Origin: Microvirga puerhi
GTDB lineage: Bacteria > Pseudomonadota > Alphaproteobacteria > Rhizobiales > Beijerinckiaceae
Assembly: GCF_020089865.1 (NCBI RefSeq)
Contig: NZ_JAIRBM010000002.1
Span: 310,001-374,000 of the forward strand
DNA: 64,000 bases
Direction: 5' to 3'
Shown piece by piece: positions 8,662 to 19,647 of the stretch. Every line of letters starts with the position of its first letter. The first letter of the stretch is position 1. A program made the translations under genes and the position numbers. The notes beneath the pieces are model-generated. The model had not been told where the DNA came from, did not search any database, and saw only the letters and a list, made by a program, of their open reading frames with translations.

Positions 8662-11202
8662 ATGGCTCAGCAGAGCGAAATGCCGAAGAGCGCAACCATC
8701 GACCGGTCCGAGCGTCCTGGCCATATCGGGCTGGTGCTGCTTTTGGCCGCTATTCTTGTTGGGGCTATCCTAGGCCTTCGTTTCCTCGAGGCGAGTCAGT
8801 CGCAGCTCCTGATCCTGGGACTCCTGGCCTTCTTCGCGATGGCCGGCGTGTTCTTCCTCTTCGCAGCAGCCATCGGCGTGATCCGGTTTTCCGGTCATGT
8901 GGTTCGTAATGACATTACCAAGTCGATGTCCGACACATCCTTCGATGGCATTCTCGTCGTCGAGGATGATGGCCGTGCCATCTATGCCAATGAGGCGTAT
9001 CTCGCGCTGTCCGGATCTTCCGCAGGCGGCGATGTGCGGCCGGTCGAGCGACTTTTCACCGGCGCACCCGAGGTGTCCGAAGCGATCTATCGCCTTGCTC
9101 AAGCGGCGCGAGAGCACCGGACCGGAACGGAGGAGATCCGCCTTTCACCGTCTCTCGACGGATCGCAGGAATTTGGCTGGTACCGGGTGCGTGTGCGCGC
9201 TCTGCCAAGGCCGAGCGGCAGACAGGCGGCGCTTTGGCTCATCGCCGATATCACGCACGAGCGTGAGCGTCAGGAAAACGTCTTCCAGGAGCTGCAGCAC
9301 GCGATCGACTATCTCGATCACGCGCCGGCCGGCTTCCTGTCGATCGATCCCGATGGCCAGATCATCTATCTCAATGCCACCCTCGCATCCTGGCTCGACT
9401 ATGATCTGGCTCAGGTCGGCTCGGGCGGCCTGAGCCTCGCCGATATCGTGCCGCGCAACGTGGTGGCGATGATGACGTCGTTCTCCGGCGAGTCGGGCAG
9501 CGTGCGCACGGAAACGTTCGATCTCGACCTCCGCCGCCGTAACGGTCAGTTCCTGCCCGTGCGGCTTTATCATCGCATCGCGTTCGGACAGAATGGGCGC
9601 ATGGGAGCCTCGCGCACCCTCGTCCTCAACCGGTCGCCGGGCCTCGACGTGGATGAGGGGCAGCGCGCCGCCGAGGTCCGCTTCGCACGGTTCTTCAACA
9701 ATACGCCGATCGCCATCGCGACGGTGAACCGCGCCGGCCGGATCGTGCAGGCCAACGCGCCTTTCACGAAACTGTTCGGCACGCTGCCGCGTACCGGCGA
9801 AGCAGGCGGCGATGGACCCTCCATTGCAGGCGCTTTCCGAGAGGGCGAGGGCGTCCAGGTCGAGGCGGCTCTGAGGGCCGCGGCAGAGAACCGGAGCGAT
9901 ATCGCGCCTCTCGAACTGCATACCGCCGGGATCAGCGGCAGCTCGGTTCGCGTCTGGGTGAGTTCGGTCGACGTGAGCGGCAACGATGGCGAGAGCGCCA
10001 TTCTCTACGCCCTCGACACGACGGATTTCCGCAAGGTCGAGGAACAGCTTGCCCAATCGCAAAAGATGAACGCGGTCGGCCAGCTCGCCGGCGGAGTGGC
10101 GCACGACTTCAACAACGTGCTTCAGGCCATCATCGGCTACAGCGATCTCTTGCTCGCCAACCACCGGCCGACGGATCCGTCGTTCCAGGACATCATGCAG
10201 ATCAAGCAGAATGCGAACCGGGCCGCGAGCCTCGTGCGGCAGCTGCTTGCCTTCTCGCGCCGGCAGACTCTGCGGCCCGAAGTGCTCAATCTCAACGACC
10301 GCCTTTATGATCTTTCCATGCTCCTCAAGCGCCTGCTCGGCGAGCGGGTGGAGCTCGATCTCAGCCATGGCCGCGACCTGTGGTTCGTCAAGGCCGACCT
10401 GAACCAGTTCGAGCAGGTCGTCATGAATCTCGCGGTGAACGCCCGCGATGCCATGCCGGACGGCGGCAAGCTCTCGATCCGGACCGCGAACGTCACGGAA
10501 CCGGAAGCGGCGCGCCTCCATGTCAGCGGCATGCCGCCGGCCGAATACGTTCTCGTGGAGGTGACGGATACCGGCACCGGCATGGCGTCCGAGATTCTCG
10601 AGAAGATCTTCGAGCCGTTCTTCACCACGAAGGAGGTGGGCAAAGGCACGGGTCTCGGCCTGTCGACCGTCTTCGGCATCGTCAAGCAATCCAACGGCTT
10701 CATCGACGTGGATTCCAAGATCGGTGGCGGCACGGTGTTTCGTATCTACCTGCCGCGGCATATTCCCGAGGTGCAGGAGGTGCCGGAGAGCACCAAGGAG
10801 GACACGGCAAAGAAGCCGGCGGCCGACATGACAGGGCAGGGCACCATCCTGCTCGTCGAAGACGAGGATCCCGTGCGCGCCGTCAACGCTCGTGCCCTCT
10901 CGGCACGGGGCTACACGGTGCTGGAGGCAGCCTCCGGCGTCGAGGCGTTGCAGGTCATGGAGGAGCGGGGCGAGCCTGTCGATCTCGTGGTGTCCGACGT
11001 GGTGATGCCGGAAATGGACGGGCCGACCTTGCTCGGCGAGCTGCGCCGGCTCTACCCCGACCTCAAGGTGATCTTCGTCTCAGGCTACGCCGAGGATGCC
11101 TTCCGCAAGAACCTGCCTGAGGGCGAGGAATTCAACTTCCTGCCCAAGCCCTTCAGCCTGCGGCAGTTCGTGGAGACGGTGAAGCAAGTGATGGGGCGGT
11201 AG
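8662..11202 (+). CDS. cckA: Hybrid sensor histidine kinase CckA
   Basis: 846 residues. CckA is the membrane hybrid kinase that feeds phosphate through ChpT to CtrA and CpdR to control the alphaproteobacterial cell cycle. Order of parts: two transmembrane helices (about 18-37 and 44-70), two to three PAS-like modules (about 85-460), a HisKA domain with the phospho-accepting His481 in GGVAHDFNN, an HATPase_c domain with [11 protein letters not shown] (N box), DTGTGM and [13 protein letters not shown] (G boxes), and a C-terminal receiver with Asp779 in [12 protein letters not shown] and the lysine of LPKPF. I chose the ATG at 8662; a longer frame from 8470 lacks family similarity. The CtrA box upstream suggests feedback. 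Confidence 0.92.
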   Translation: MAQQSEMPKSATIDRSERPGHIGLVLLLAAILVGAILGLRFLEASQSQLLILGLLAFFAMAGVFFLFAAAIGVIRFSGHVVRNDITKSMSDTSFDGILVVEDDGRAIYANEAYLALSGSSAGGDVRPVERLFTGAPEVSEAIYRLAQAAREHRTGTEEIRLSPSLDGSQEFGWYRVRVRALPRPSGRQAALWLIADITHERERQENVFQELQHAIDYLDHAPAGFLSIDPDGQIIYLNATLASWLDYDLAQVGSGGLSLADIVPRNVVAMMTSFSGESGSVRTETFDLDLRRRNGQFLPVRLYHRIAFGQNGRMGASRTLVLNRSPGLDVDEGQRAAEVRFARFFNNTPIAIATVNRAGRIVQANAPFTKLFGTLPRTGEAGGDGPSIAGAFREGEGVQVEAALRAAAENRSDIAPLELHTAGISGSSVRVWVSSVDVSGNDGESAILYALDTTDFRKVEEQLAQSQKMNAVGQLAGGVAHDFNNVLQAIIGYSDLLLANHRPTDPSFQDIMQIKQNANRAASLVRQLLAFSRRQTLRPEVLNLNDRLYDLSMLLKRLLGERVELDLSHGRDLWFVKADLNQFEQVVMNLAVNARDAMPDGGKLSIRTANVTEPEAARLHVSGMPPAEYVLVEVTDTGTGMASEILEKIFEPFFTTKEVGKGTGLGLSTVFGIVKQSNGFIDVDSKIGGGTVFRIYLPRHIPEVQEVPESTKEDTAKKPAADMTGQGTILLVEDEDPVRAVNARALSARGYTVLEAASGVEALQVMEERGEPVDLVVSDVVMPEMDGPTLLGELRRLYPDLKVIFVSGYAEDAFRKNLPEGEEFNFLPKPFSLRQFVETVKQVMGR

Positions 11203-11446
11203 GGACGCTCCGAAGTCAGATTTCAGGATGGTGCCTGAATAGGAACGATTGGCCTTGGCCGATGCTCCTGTAACGAAAGATCCTCAACCTATGGAGCTGG
11301 CAGCCCGGTAGGCAATACTTGATAGTGGAAGCCGACGATCGGGACGCGAAGCTGGACAATATCGAGACCGTGAAGAAGACTACGCGTCTTGCGCCAGGGA
11401 GCGATCGCTCGTCTGTCCATGTATCTCGAATGTTGAGCAGCCCGTC

Positions 11447-11899
11447 ATGAAGCTCTCTCTAGTCCAGTTCGCGTTGATCGCCCTCTTAGGCATCGGTTCA
11501 GCCGCCCCAGCTGCCAACGCGAGACCTTTCATTGATAGCCACGCCTGCCGAGGGGTCGTCGAAGGTGTGATGAAGGGTGATCCGGACGCGATGATCGCTG
11601 CGATCAATCCAAATCCTTCCGATGTCGAGAAACTCCGAGATGGAATGGCTCGGATGGCGGGTGCGTTCGAAGGTTTCTTCAAGGGAAAAACGCCGCGTCT
11701 GGAGCGGACACTGCCGGACATCAGCGTAGAAAATTATCCTGTTTCACTTCAGATTTGGAGCTTTGGCGATAAGGAGGTCTATTTCGTCGGCTGCCTTATG
11801 GGGATCATCGGGCGAGAACCCAAGGTTTATATGCATATCCATCCTTTCGTCGACGAAGTAGTGAAGAATCTCAAAGCCCGCATCGACAAGTCGGAGTAA
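11447..11899 (+). CDS. Hypothetical secreted protein
   Basis: 150 residues with a clear Sec signal peptide (about 1-25, cleavage after AANA). Two cysteines (in HACRG and VGCLM) could form a disulfide after export. The rest is a compact alpha/beta-looking chain with no recognised motif. I do not recognise the family. The gene stands alone between cckA and recA; 244 bases before it hold no terminator or operator that I can identify. Confidence 0.6.
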   Translation: MKLSLVQFALIALLGIGSAAPAANARPFIDSHACRGVVEGVMKGDPDAMIAAINPNPSDVEKLRDGMARMAGAFEGFFKGKTPRLERTLPDISVENYPVSLQIWSFGDKEVYFVGCLMGIIGREPKVYMHIHPFVDEVVKNLKARIDKSE

Positions 11900-11954
11900 C
11901 AGTTTCAAGCCCTCGGGACTTTTCAACAGCTCATGTCCCGCTACAGCTCGACCA

Positions 11955-11969
11955 GAACAAAAAATGAAC
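11955..11969. promoter_or_regulatory. LexA SOS box upstream of recA (GAAC-N7-GAAC)
   Basis: GAACAAAAAATGAAC is an exact match to the alphaproteobacterial LexA operator GAAC-N7-GAAC. A third GAAC half-site lies at 11980-11983. A possible sigma-70-type promoter, TTGCAT at 11970 and TACACA at 11992, starts directly after the box, so LexA bound here would block recA transcription. The match is seen; repression is inferred from known LexA regulons. Confidence 0.88.
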
Positions 11970-12055
11970 TTGCATCCGAGAACAAAAAGGGTACACATGA
12001 GTCTCAACACCGCGTTGAGATTCAGCCTCCCTCCGTGCCATAAGGATGCCTGGTC

Positions 12056-13147
12056 ATGTCGCAGTCTTCTTTGAGACTGGTGGAAAGTTCATCAATGGAT
12101 AAAGACAAGTCGAAAGCTCTCGACGCGGCGCTCTCTCAGATCGAACGCGCCTTCGGCAAGGGTTCGATCATGCGGCTCGGCAAGGGCCAGCAGCCGGTGG
12201 AGATCGAGACGATCTCGACCGGGTCCCTCGGTCTGGACATCGCGCTCGGCGTCGGCGGCCTGCCGCGGGGGCGCATCATCGAGATCTACGGGCCGGAATC
12301 GTCGGGTAAGACGACCCTTGCCCTGCACACCATCGCGGAAGCCCAGAAGAAGGGTGGCGTCTGCGCCTTCGTGGACGCGGAGCACGCCCTCGACCCGGTC
12401 TATGCCCGCAAGCTCGGGGTCAACCTGGACGATCTCCTGATCTCTCAGCCCGACACGGGCGAGCAGGCCCTCGAGATTGCCGATACCCTCGTGCGCTCCG
12501 GCGCGGTCGACGTGCTGGTCATCGACTCGGTGGCGGCCCTGACCCCGAAGGCAGAGCTCGACGGCGAGATGGGCGAGGTCCAGCCAGGTCTTCAGGCCCG
12601 TCTCATGAGCCAGGCCCTGCGCAAGCTCACCGGTTCGATCTCGCGCTCGAACACGATGGTGATCTTCATCAACCAGATCCGTATGAAGATCGGCGTCATG
12701 TACGGAAGCCCTGAGACGACCACGGGTGGTAACGCGCTCAAGTTCTATGCTTCGGTGCGCCTCGATATCCGCCGCGTCTCGACCCTCAAGGACCGGGATG
12801 ATCCGATCGGCAACTCGGTGCGTGTGAAGGTCGTGAAGAACAAGGTCGCGCCGCCCTTCAAGCAGGTCGAGTTCGACATCATGTTCGGCGAAGGCGTATC
12901 CAAGGTGGGCGAGCTCATCGATCTCGGCGTCAAGGCCGGCATCGTCGAGAAGTCCGGCGCCTGGTTCTCCTATGATAGCCAGCGCCTGGGCCAGGGCCGC
13001 GAGAATTCGAAGCAGTTCCTGCGCGACAATCCGGAAGTCGCCGGCAAGATCGAAGCCCTCATCCGGCAGAATGCAGGCCTGCTCGCCGACCGCATCCTGG
13101 AGCAGGCTACCCCGACGGCGGAAGACCTCGACGAGGGCACCGAATAA
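12056..13147 (+). CDS. recA: Recombinase RecA
   Basis: 363 residues, normal length for alphaproteobacterial RecA. It forms ATP-dependent filaments on single-stranded DNA, drives strand exchange and stimulates LexA self-cleavage. Visible motifs are Walker [10 protein letters not shown] (about 80-88), Walker [10 protein letters not shown], the L2-region glycines of [19 protein letters not shown], and the acidic C-terminus. The N-terminus (SQSSLRLVE before the conserved [10 protein letters not shown]) is the usual form in this order and supports the ATG at 12056. The gene is preceded by an SOS box and followed by a strong terminator, so it is monocistronic. Confidence 0.98.
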   Translation: MSQSSLRLVESSSMDKDKSKALDAALSQIERAFGKGSIMRLGKGQQPVEIETISTGSLGLDIALGVGGLPRGRIIEIYGPESSGKTTLALHTIAEAQKKGGVCAFVDAEHALDPVYARKLGVNLDDLLISQPDTGEQALEIADTLVRSGAVDVLVIDSVAALTPKAELDGEMGEVQPGLQARLMSQALRKLTGSISRSNTMVIFINQIRMKIGVMYGSPETTTGGNALKFYASVRLDIRRVSTLKDRDDPIGNSVRVKVVKNKVAPPFKQVEFDIMFGEGVSKVGELIDLGVKAGIVEKSGAWFSYDSQRLGQGRENSKQFLRDNPEVAGKIEALIRQNAGLLADRILEQATPTAEDLDEGTE

Positions 13148-13179
13148 GAGTTTTGCTCTCCTTCAAGGGCAAAGGCAGG

Positions 13180-13208
13180 CCGTCGCGAGAGATCGCGGCG
13201 GTCTTTTC
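13180..13208 (+). terminator. Intrinsic terminator of recA
   Basis: A nine-pair stem, CCGTCGCGA and TCGCGGCGG (one G-U pair), with a GAGA tetraloop, followed by TCTTTTCGTT. It lies 33 bases after the recA stop. Confidence 0.88.
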
Positions 13209-13572
13209 GTTGGGTTAGCTGCGCTGCCTTTGCTCATGAGATTCGAGGAATGGAGGAGAGGATGCCGATTGCCGGAACGACGGTCCTGCTCCTCACCCAC
13301 GGGCTCGCCGCGGTGGTCGGTGCCGTTGCAGCATAGCTGTTCTGAAGGCGCGGTGATTATGACCGGCAGGACCTGCGCGCCAGTGTCGGAGAGGGCCTGA
13401 CTGCCTGTGAGGCAGCTCGAAGGGCAGGTCGGCCGTTTCCTCGGCGTCGCAGGCGGCGGTCGCAGTCGTTCTGATTCAACGAAACCCCGCCTCGACAGCG
13501 CCACGGCCTGCGTCTAAAACCGGCCACCCTATATTTGTTTTCGGGCCTTGCCCCTACCGAGCTTTGAATTCC
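13209..13572. other. recA-alaS intergenic region
   Basis: About 360 bases between the recA terminator and alaS. It contains the small or decayed reading frame at 13262. Apart from that I see no operator, T-box or hairpin with a U-tract. The alaS promoter must lie here, but no clear -35/-10 pair stands out. Confidence 0.4.
13262..13336 (+). pseudogene. Possible small membrane-peptide ORF, or decayed remnant
   Basis: An ATG preceded by GGAGGAGAGG with five bases of spacing opens a 24-codon hydrophobic peptide (MPIAGTTVLLLTHG then LAAVVGAVAA). After its TAG there is one more stop two codons later (TGA), then the same frame continues through a charged stretch (RRGDYDRQDLR) to a stop near 13480. 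This looks like one membrane helix plus a cytoplasmic tail interrupted by two stops. It could be a real micropeptide or a decayed small membrane-protein gene. I do not recognise the family; the strong ribosome site is the main argument. Confidence 0.3.
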
Positions 13573-16224
13573 ATGAGCGGCGTCAACGAAATCCGGTCGA
13601 CCTTCCTCGATTACTTCGCCAAGAACGGCCACGAGGCCGTAGCTTCGAGCCCGCTCGTGCCTCGGAACGACCCGACACTCATGTTCACCAATGCGGGCAT
13701 GGTGCAGTTCAAGAACGTCTTCACCGGAGCGGAGAAGCGTCCCTATAGCCGCGCGGCCTCGGCGCAGAAATGCGTGCGAGCGGGCGGCAAGCATAACGAT
13801 CTCGATAATGTCGGCTATACGGCCCGCCATCACACCTTCTTCGAGATGCTCGGCAACTTCTCCTTTGGCGATTACTTCAAGGAGCGGGCGATCGAGCTTG
13901 CCTGGAACCTGATCACCAAGGAGTTCGATCTGCCCAAGGACAAGCTGCTCGTCACCGTCTATCACGACGATGACGAGGCGGCGGACCTGTGGAAGAGGAT
14001 CGCGGGCTTCTCCGACTCCAAGATCATCCGCATCCCGACCTCGGATAATTTCTGGCAGATGGGCGATACCGGCCCCTGCGGCCCGTGCTCGGAAATCTTC
14101 ATCGACCAGGGCGAGACCTTGTGGGGCGGTCCGCCCGGCAGCCCGGAGGAGGATGGCGACCGGTTCCTGGAGTTCTGGAACCTCGTGTTCATGCAATACG
14201 AGCAGATCGAGCCCGGCAACCGCATCGCACTGCCGAAGCCGTCGATCGACACGGGCATGGGCCTCGAGCGCATCTCGGCCATTCTCCAGGGTGTTCACTC
14301 GAACTACGACACGGACCTGTTCCGTGCCCTCATCGATGCGGTAGCCCACGCGACGGGCGTCGCGCCGGAAGGGAGCCACAAGGCTTCGCACCGGGTCATC
14401 GCCGATCACCTGCGCGCATCCTCCTTCCTGGTGGCCGACGGCGTGCTCCCGTCCAATGAGGGCCGTGGCTACGTGCTCCGCCGAATCATGCGTCGCGCGA
14501 TGCGCCATGCGCAGCTCCTCGGCGCCCGGGATCCGCTCATGTATCGCCTCGTACCGACCCTGGTGCGCGAGATGGGGCAGGCCTATCCGGAGCTGGTGCG
14601 CGCCGAAGCGCTCATCACCGAGACGCTGAAGCTCGAGGAGACCCGCTTCCGCAAGACTTTGGAGCGCGGCCTCTCGATCCTCGACGAGGAAAGCCGCAAC
14701 CTGACGAAGGGCGAAAGCCTGTCGGGCGAGACCGCGTTCACGCTCTACGACACCTATGGCTTCCCGCTCGATCTGACGCAGGACGCGCTCAAGCCGCGCG
14801 GGATCAGCGTCGATACCGGCGCGTTCAATGCCGCCATGGAGCAGCAGCGCGAGAAGGCGCGCGCGGCCTGGTCCGGCTCGGGCGAGGCGGCAACGGAGAC
14901 CGTCTGGTTCGGGGTCAAGGAGCGCGTCGGAGCGACCGAATTCCTCGGCTACGATACGGAGACAGCCGAGGGCCTTGTTCTCGCGCTGCTGAAGGACGGT
15001 AAGGAAGTCGCCGAACTCAAGGCCGGCGAGACCGGCCTCGTGGTCCTCAACCAGACGCCGTTCTATGGCGAATCCGGCGGTCAGGTCGGCGATACCGGTG
15101 TCATGCAGGGCGAGGGCGCGCGGGTGCGCGTCACCGGCACCGAAAAGAAGCTCGGCGACCTGTTTGTGCACCACGTTCTGGTCGAGCATGGTCCCCTCAA
15201 GCTCAGCCAGTCGCTGGAACTTGTCGTCGATCACGCACGGCGCTCGGCCATCCGGGCGAACCATTCCGCGACGCACCTCCTGCACGAGGCGCTGCGGCAG
15301 GTGCTTGGCGATCACGTGGCTCAGAAGGGCTCCCTTGTGGCGCCCGACCGCCTGCGCTTCGATTTCAGCCATCCGAAGCCGATCGGCGAAGATGAGCTGG
15401 CGCAGGTCGAGAGCATCGCCAATCGGGTGCTGTTGCAGAATGAGCCCGTCGTCACCAAGCTCATGGGCGTCGAAGAGGCGATCGAATCCGGCGCGCGCGC
15501 GCTGTTCGGCGAAAAGTACGGCGAGGAAGTGCGTGTCGTCTCCATGGGCAAGGGCGACGGCAACAAGGCATTCTCGGTGGAATTATGCGGCGGCACCCAT
15601 GTGAACCGCACCGGCGATATCGGCTTCGTCACCATCGTGGCGGAGAGCGCGGTCGCAGCCGGTGTGCGACGTCTCGAAGCCATGACAGGCGATGCCGCGC
15701 GTCTCCATCGTGGAGAGGAAAGCCGCAAGCTGCGCGAGATCGCAGGGCTTCTCAAGACGCCGGTGGACGAGGCTTCCGACAGGCTCACCGCGCTGCTGGA
15801 GGACAAGCGTCGCCTCGAGCGCGACTTGACCGAGGCACGCCGCAAGCTCGCCATGGGCGGTGGTAGCACTGAAGGCGATCCCGTGCGCGATGTCGGTGGC
15901 ATCAAGCTGATGGCCCGTGCCGTCTCGGGCGTCGAGATGAAGGATCTCAAGAGCCTCGCCGATGAGGGCAAGAAGCGCCTCGGTTCCGGTGTCGTGGCCA
16001 TCGTCGGCGTCGCGGAGGATGGTAAGGCCGGCATCGTCGTCGGTGTGACCGAAGATCTGACCGGAAAGGTCGATGCAGTGAGCCTCGTTCGCGCAGGTGC
16101 CGAGAAGCTCGGTGGGAAAGGCGGTGGTGGCCGTCGCGATATGGCCCAGGCCGGCGGTCCCGACGGAGCGCAGGCGGAAGCCGCCCTCGCGGCGGTGGAA
16201 GCGGCGCTCTCCGCCGCAGCGTAA
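13573..16224 (+). CDS. alaS: Alanine--tRNA ligase
   Basis: 883 residues, a normal length for bacterial AlaRS. It charges tRNA-Ala and clears mischarged serine and glycine. The class II catalytic core is N-terminal ([15 protein letters not shown]-like segment, [12 protein letters not shown], and GLERI). The editing domain carries [14 protein letters not shown] and the C-terminal CGGTHV, giving the zinc-binding His and Cys residues. The C-terminal oligomerisation (C-Ala) part ends in an Ala-rich tail. I chose the ATG at 13573 because it begins [14 protein letters not shown], the usual N-terminus; a TTG three codons earlier is possible. The next gene starts ten bases after the stop. Confidence 0.98.
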   Translation: MSGVNEIRSTFLDYFAKNGHEAVASSPLVPRNDPTLMFTNAGMVQFKNVFTGAEKRPYSRAASAQKCVRAGGKHNDLDNVGYTARHHTFFEMLGNFSFGDYFKERAIELAWNLITKEFDLPKDKLLVTVYHDDDEAADLWKRIAGFSDSKIIRIPTSDNFWQMGDTGPCGPCSEIFIDQGETLWGGPPGSPEEDGDRFLEFWNLVFMQYEQIEPGNRIALPKPSIDTGMGLERISAILQGVHSNYDTDLFRALIDAVAHATGVAPEGSHKASHRVIADHLRASSFLVADGVLPSNEGRGYVLRRIMRRAMRHAQLLGARDPLMYRLVPTLVREMGQAYPELVRAEALITETLKLEETRFRKTLERGLSILDEESRNLTKGESLSGETAFTLYDTYGFPLDLTQDALKPRGISVDTGAFNAAMEQQREKARAAWSGSGEAATETVWFGVKERVGATEFLGYDTETAEGLVLALLKDGKEVAELKAGETGLVVLNQTPFYGESGGQVGDTGVMQGEGARVRVTGTEKKLGDLFVHHVLVEHGPLKLSQSLELVVDHARRSAIRANHSATHLLHEALRQVLGDHVAQKGSLVAPDRLRFDFSHPKPIGEDELAQVESIANRVLLQNEPVVTKLMGVEEAIESGARALFGEKYGEEVRVVSMGKGDGNKAFSVELCGGTHVNRTGDIGFVTIVAESAVAAGVRRLEAMTGDAARLHRGEESRKLREIAGLLKTPVDEASDRLTALLEDKRRLERDLTEARRKLAMGGGSTEGDPVRDVGGIKLMARAVSGVEMKDLKSLADEGKKRLGSGVVAIVGVAEDGKAGIVVGVTEDLTGKVDAVSLVRAGAEKLGGKGGGGRRDMAQAGGPDGAQAEAALAAVEAALSAAA

Positions 16225-16234
16225 GGAGGCAACC

Positions 16235-17401
16235 GTGCCAAGGGAGCGCGCGCACCCGGCACGGCACCGCATCTACGAAATCTTGGAACGGAGCAGCGCG
16301 GATGAGCCGATCATCCGCGCTGTTCACGTTTTTCTCGTTCTCCTCATCATCGTGAACGTGATTGCGGTGGTGTGGGAAAGCGTCCCGTCACAACGGCAGA
16401 ATTTCTGGGCGCTTTTCATCGGCATCGAAATTTTCAGCGCCACTATCTTTACGGTGGAATATGCGATCCGGCTGTGGTGCGCGCCCGAGCATCCGCCTCT
16501 CAGACATCTGAAGCCGTGGCGCGCTCGGCTCAAGTGGGCGCTCCAGGCGCAATCCATCATCGATGTCCTGTCCATTCTGCCGTTCTATTTCGCCTATCTC
16601 GGAGCGGAGGGCCTGCAGGCCTTTCTGCTCCTGCGGCTCTTCAGGTTCTTCAAGCTGGCGCGCTACTCGCCTGGCCTGACGAGCCTGATGGAGGCAATTT
16701 ACTCTGAGCGCCGCGCCTTGATTGCATGCGGCGTCATTCTGCTCGGCACCGTGCTGCTGGCGGCCTCGGCCATGAACCTCGCCGAGCGCACGGCACAACC
16801 CGACAAGTTCGGCACCATTCCCGACGCGATGTATTGGGCCATCGTCACCCTGACCACGGTGGGCTACGGCGATGTCGTACCGATAACGCCGCTGGGCCGC
16901 TTCATCGCGGGGCTGACGGCCGTTGCCGGGCTCGTGATGCTCGCACTTCCGGTCGGCATCGTCGCCAGCGCCTTTTCCCGTGAAATCCACCGGCACGATT
17001 TCGTCATCACCTGGAGCATGGTGACGCGCGTTCCGCTGTTCGCGGATCTGTCCCCCGACGAGGTGGGAACGGTGATGCACAGTCTGCAGTCCCAAAGCTT
17101 CGGTCCAGGTGAGATGGTCGTTCGTAAGGGCGAGAGGGCACATTCGATGTATCTGATCGCCGCTGGCGAAGTGGAGGCTCTGTTCCCGGATGGTGCCATT
17201 CGCCTCGGCGTCGGAGATTTCTTCGGCGAGCTCTCAGTGATACGTCACGTGCGTCGCGCCGTGACCGTGCGCGCGGTGACGCATTGCAGACTTCTCGTTC
17301 TTGATGCGGATGACTTTCATCAATTGGTCGCGGCGAATCCGTCGATGGCGGAGCATGTGGACGAGGTCGTCCGGGCTCGCGAAAGCCGTCGCGCAATTTG
17401 A
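16235..17401 (+). CDS. Cyclic nucleotide-gated potassium channel (MlotiK1-like)
   Basis: 388 residues. Six transmembrane segments (about 25-265) include an S4-like helix with spaced basic residues (LLLRLFRFFKLAR). The pore helix and selectivity filter TTVGYGDVVP mark a K+ channel. A C-terminal cyclic nucleotide-binding domain (about 280-385) contains the phosphate-binding cassette, seen as GDFFGELS with the following RRAVTV. Architecture and size match the Mesorhizobium MlotiK1 channel, which is opened by cAMP. The GTG start at 16235 has a near-ideal AAGGAGG five bases upstream. It begins ten bases after alaS and is probably co-transcribed with it. Confidence 0.93.
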   Translation: MPRERAHPARHRIYEILERSSADEPIIRAVHVFLVLLIIVNVIAVVWESVPSQRQNFWALFIGIEIFSATIFTVEYAIRLWCAPEHPPLRHLKPWRARLKWALQAQSIIDVLSILPFYFAYLGAEGLQAFLLLRLFRFFKLARYSPGLTSLMEAIYSERRALIACGVILLGTVLLAASAMNLAERTAQPDKFGTIPDAMYWAIVTLTTVGYGDVVPITPLGRFIAGLTAVAGLVMLALPVGIVASAFSREIHRHDFVITWSMVTRVPLFADLSPDEVGTVMHSLQSQSFGPGEMVVRKGERAHSMYLIAAGEVEALFPDGAIRLGVGDFFGELSVIRHVRRAVTVRAVTHCRLLVLDADDFHQLVAANPSMAEHVDEVVRARESRRAI

Positions 17402-17485
17402 AGATTCCGTCTTGCTCTGCTGTGAACATGACTTGACGAACGTTACGTTATCGCCGATGCATCGCGCAGCATTGGGAACGTTACA

Positions 17486-19462
17486 ATGAGACTGCTCTTC
17501 GCCGCTTCTGCCATTATTCTCGGTTTCATCTTGAGCCTGACGCAGGGGAGTGCCCAAGAGAAAGGTTCTCCACAGACAGTCCTGGTGATCGATGCCTCGA
17601 ACAGCATGTGGGGGCGCATCGACGGCAAGGCGAAGATGGATATCGCCCGGGATGCCGTTTCCTCGCTGGTCGATGCCTTGCCGAAAGGTTCCCGGCTCGG
17701 CATCGTCGCCTACGGCCATCGCCGCGCGGCGGATTGCAACGATATCGAAACGGTCATGCCGATCGGCGCTGTGGACAAGACGAAGGTGCAGGCGGTCGCA
17801 AGCAAGCTGACGCCGCGCGGAAAGACGCCGATTACCGCCTCGCTGAAGGAGGCTGCTGGCCTGCTCGGAGCCGGCAAGCCCGGCAACGTCATCATCGTCA
17901 CGGACGGAATCGAAACGTGCAAAGGCGATCCTTGCGCGCTGGCCGAAGAACTCAAGCGCAAGAACGCGGGCTTTGTCGCGCATGTGGTCGGCTTTGATGT
18001 GTCCGCTCTGGAGCGGCCGAAGCTCTCCTGCATCGCGGAGAGAACCGGCGGCACGTTCCTGGCCGCCTCAAATGCCGGTGAACTCGGAGACGCTCTGAAG
18101 ACCACCGCACAGGCGAAGCCGAAGAACGCTGTCGTCACCCGTGCCATTCCGCTCGAAGCCACTGACGGCGGACGACCCGTTTCGGATGCCACATTCACCA
18201 TCACGCAGAGCGGGGAGGCAGGAGCCATTGCCGAAGGAATTTCGGGTCCGATCTCCCTGCCGCCGGGCCGCTATCGCGTCTCCGCCGTCACGGTGCTCAA
18301 GTCCGGGCAAGTGGAGGTCGAGGTCACGAAGGATGCCCCGGCCAAGATCACGGTGGCGCTTTCGGCGAATTTGCCGAAGGCCAGCTTGCAGCCGGCAACG
18401 AACAGCGTGCCCGCCACCGGAACGCTCGAGGTGAAATGGACGGGGCCTGACGCCAAGGATGACTACATCGTCTTCGCCCACCCCAACGGCGATGCTCTCG
18501 AAACACGCCACTATAGCTATACGCGAGACGGCAATCCTCTGAAGCTGCGGGTTCCCGGCGAGGCGGGCGATTACGAGCTTCGTTATGTTTCAGATTCGAC
18601 GAGCGCGATCCTGGCCCGCGCCAAGGTCACGGTCACCCCGGTGACGGCGACCCTCGATGCGCCGGCGACAGGAATGGCGGGTGCCGAAATCGGCGTGACG
18701 TTCAAGGGCCCCAACGCGCCGGAGGATTGGGTCGGCCTAGCGAAGCCCGGAACCGATGCCACTGCCTATGTATCCGGCGCCTGGGCCTATGCCGATCACG
18801 GCTCGCCGATGAAGCTGGTCTTGCCGGCGGAGCCGGGGACTTATGAAGTGCGCTATGTGTCCGGCCTCGATCCCAAGGTCCTGGCGATGAAGAAGGTCGA
18901 AGTGACGCAAGCCAGCGCCGCACTGACGGCCCCTGCTCAGGCGATGGCCGGCACCACGATCAAGGTCGGTTTCCAGGGTTCGGGCAGCGGAGACACCTTC
19001 GTCGGAATCGTGAAGAAAGGCGCGCCGGAGGCCGCCTGGATCACGGGATCTTACGAGTCCCCACAAGGCGATCAGGTGAACTTGCGCGTGCCGGGCGCAC
19101 CGGGCGCCTATGAGGTGCGCTTCGTGCTGGAAGCAAATGGCGAGTACAAGGTTCTCGCCTCGGCACCGCTCAACGTAGAGCCCGCGCTTGCGACCCTGAA
19201 TGCGCCGGATCGGGCGAAGCGTGGGGCGCGAATACAGATCTCGTTTACCGGCCCCAAGGGTGAAGGTGACTACATCGCCATCGAACGTCCCGATGCGCCC
19301 TTCGATGCCTCGGACGTCTATGACACGGTCAGGTCCGATACCTCATCTGTCACTCTGGAAGCACCCGATCAGGCGGGCGCCTACGAGGTCCGCTATGTCA
19401 TGGTCGCACCGGGTGATGATGGCTATCGCGTGATTGCACGTAAGCCATTGAAGGTCGATTGA
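17486..19462 (+). CDS. Exported von Willebrand factor A domain protein with four C-terminal repeats
   Basis: 658 residues. A signal peptide (about 1-23) is followed by a vWA domain (about 30-215) whose metal-site motif is intact: DASNSMWG (DxSxS), later TPIT and a VTDG aspartate. After a linker of beta-type sequence (about 220-290) come four tandem units of about 90 residues (about 295-658), each starting with an Ala/Pro-rich strand (for example TLDAPATGMAG), containing a GP/D motif and ending in a Y-E-(V/L)-R-(Y/F)-V strand. This suggests a periplasmic or surface adhesion or scaffold protein that binds a partner through the metal site. No known partner gene lies next to it. Confidence 0.85.
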   Translation: MRLLFAASAIILGFILSLTQGSAQEKGSPQTVLVIDASNSMWGRIDGKAKMDIARDAVSSLVDALPKGSRLGIVAYGHRRAADCNDIETVMPIGAVDKTKVQAVASKLTPRGKTPITASLKEAAGLLGAGKPGNVIIVTDGIETCKGDPCALAEELKRKNAGFVAHVVGFDVSALERPKLSCIAERTGGTFLAASNAGELGDALKTTAQAKPKNAVVTRAIPLEATDGGRPVSDATFTITQSGEAGAIAEGISGPISLPPGRYRVSAVTVLKSGQVEVEVTKDAPAKITVALSANLPKASLQPATNSVPATGTLEVKWTGPDAKDDYIVFAHPNGDALETRHYSYTRDGNPLKLRVPGEAGDYELRYVSDSTSAILARAKVTVTPVTATLDAPATGMAGAEIGVTFKGPNAPEDWVGLAKPGTDATAYVSGAWAYADHGSPMKLVLPAEPGTYEVRYVSGLDPKVLAMKKVEVTQASAALTAPAQAMAGTTIKVGFQGSGSGDTFVGIVKKGAPEAAWITGSYESPQGDQVNLRVPGAPGAYEVRFVLEANGEYKVLASAPLNVEPALATLNAPDRAKRGARIQISFTGPKGEGDYIAIERPDAPFDASDVYDTVRSDTSSVTLEAPDQAGAYEVRYVMVAPGDDGYRVIARKPLKVD

Positions 19463-19647
19463 TCGATCCATCGCGAGTGAAGGATCGGCGGAGCCTCGGA
19501 TGTTTAGGCCCGCCGATCTTCGTCGCGCGACATTCCTTGAATGGAACCGCTTCATCACAGGAATCGTGCGTCGATATCGGGTCGCGTGCGGCGATGAAAT
19601 TTCGGAACCCACTTCCGAGCATTGTGCTCGAAGAAAGGGTTCTCTCC

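Noticed and set aside
9145-10761. 538-codon minus-strand open frame opposite cckA
   Set aside because: Translation is rich in Arg/His/Glu with no domain, while the plus strand carries all kinase motifs.
13357-15372. 671-codon minus-strand open frame opposite alaS
   Set aside because: Shadow of a highly biased coding gene; no signal, no ribosome site, no family similarity.
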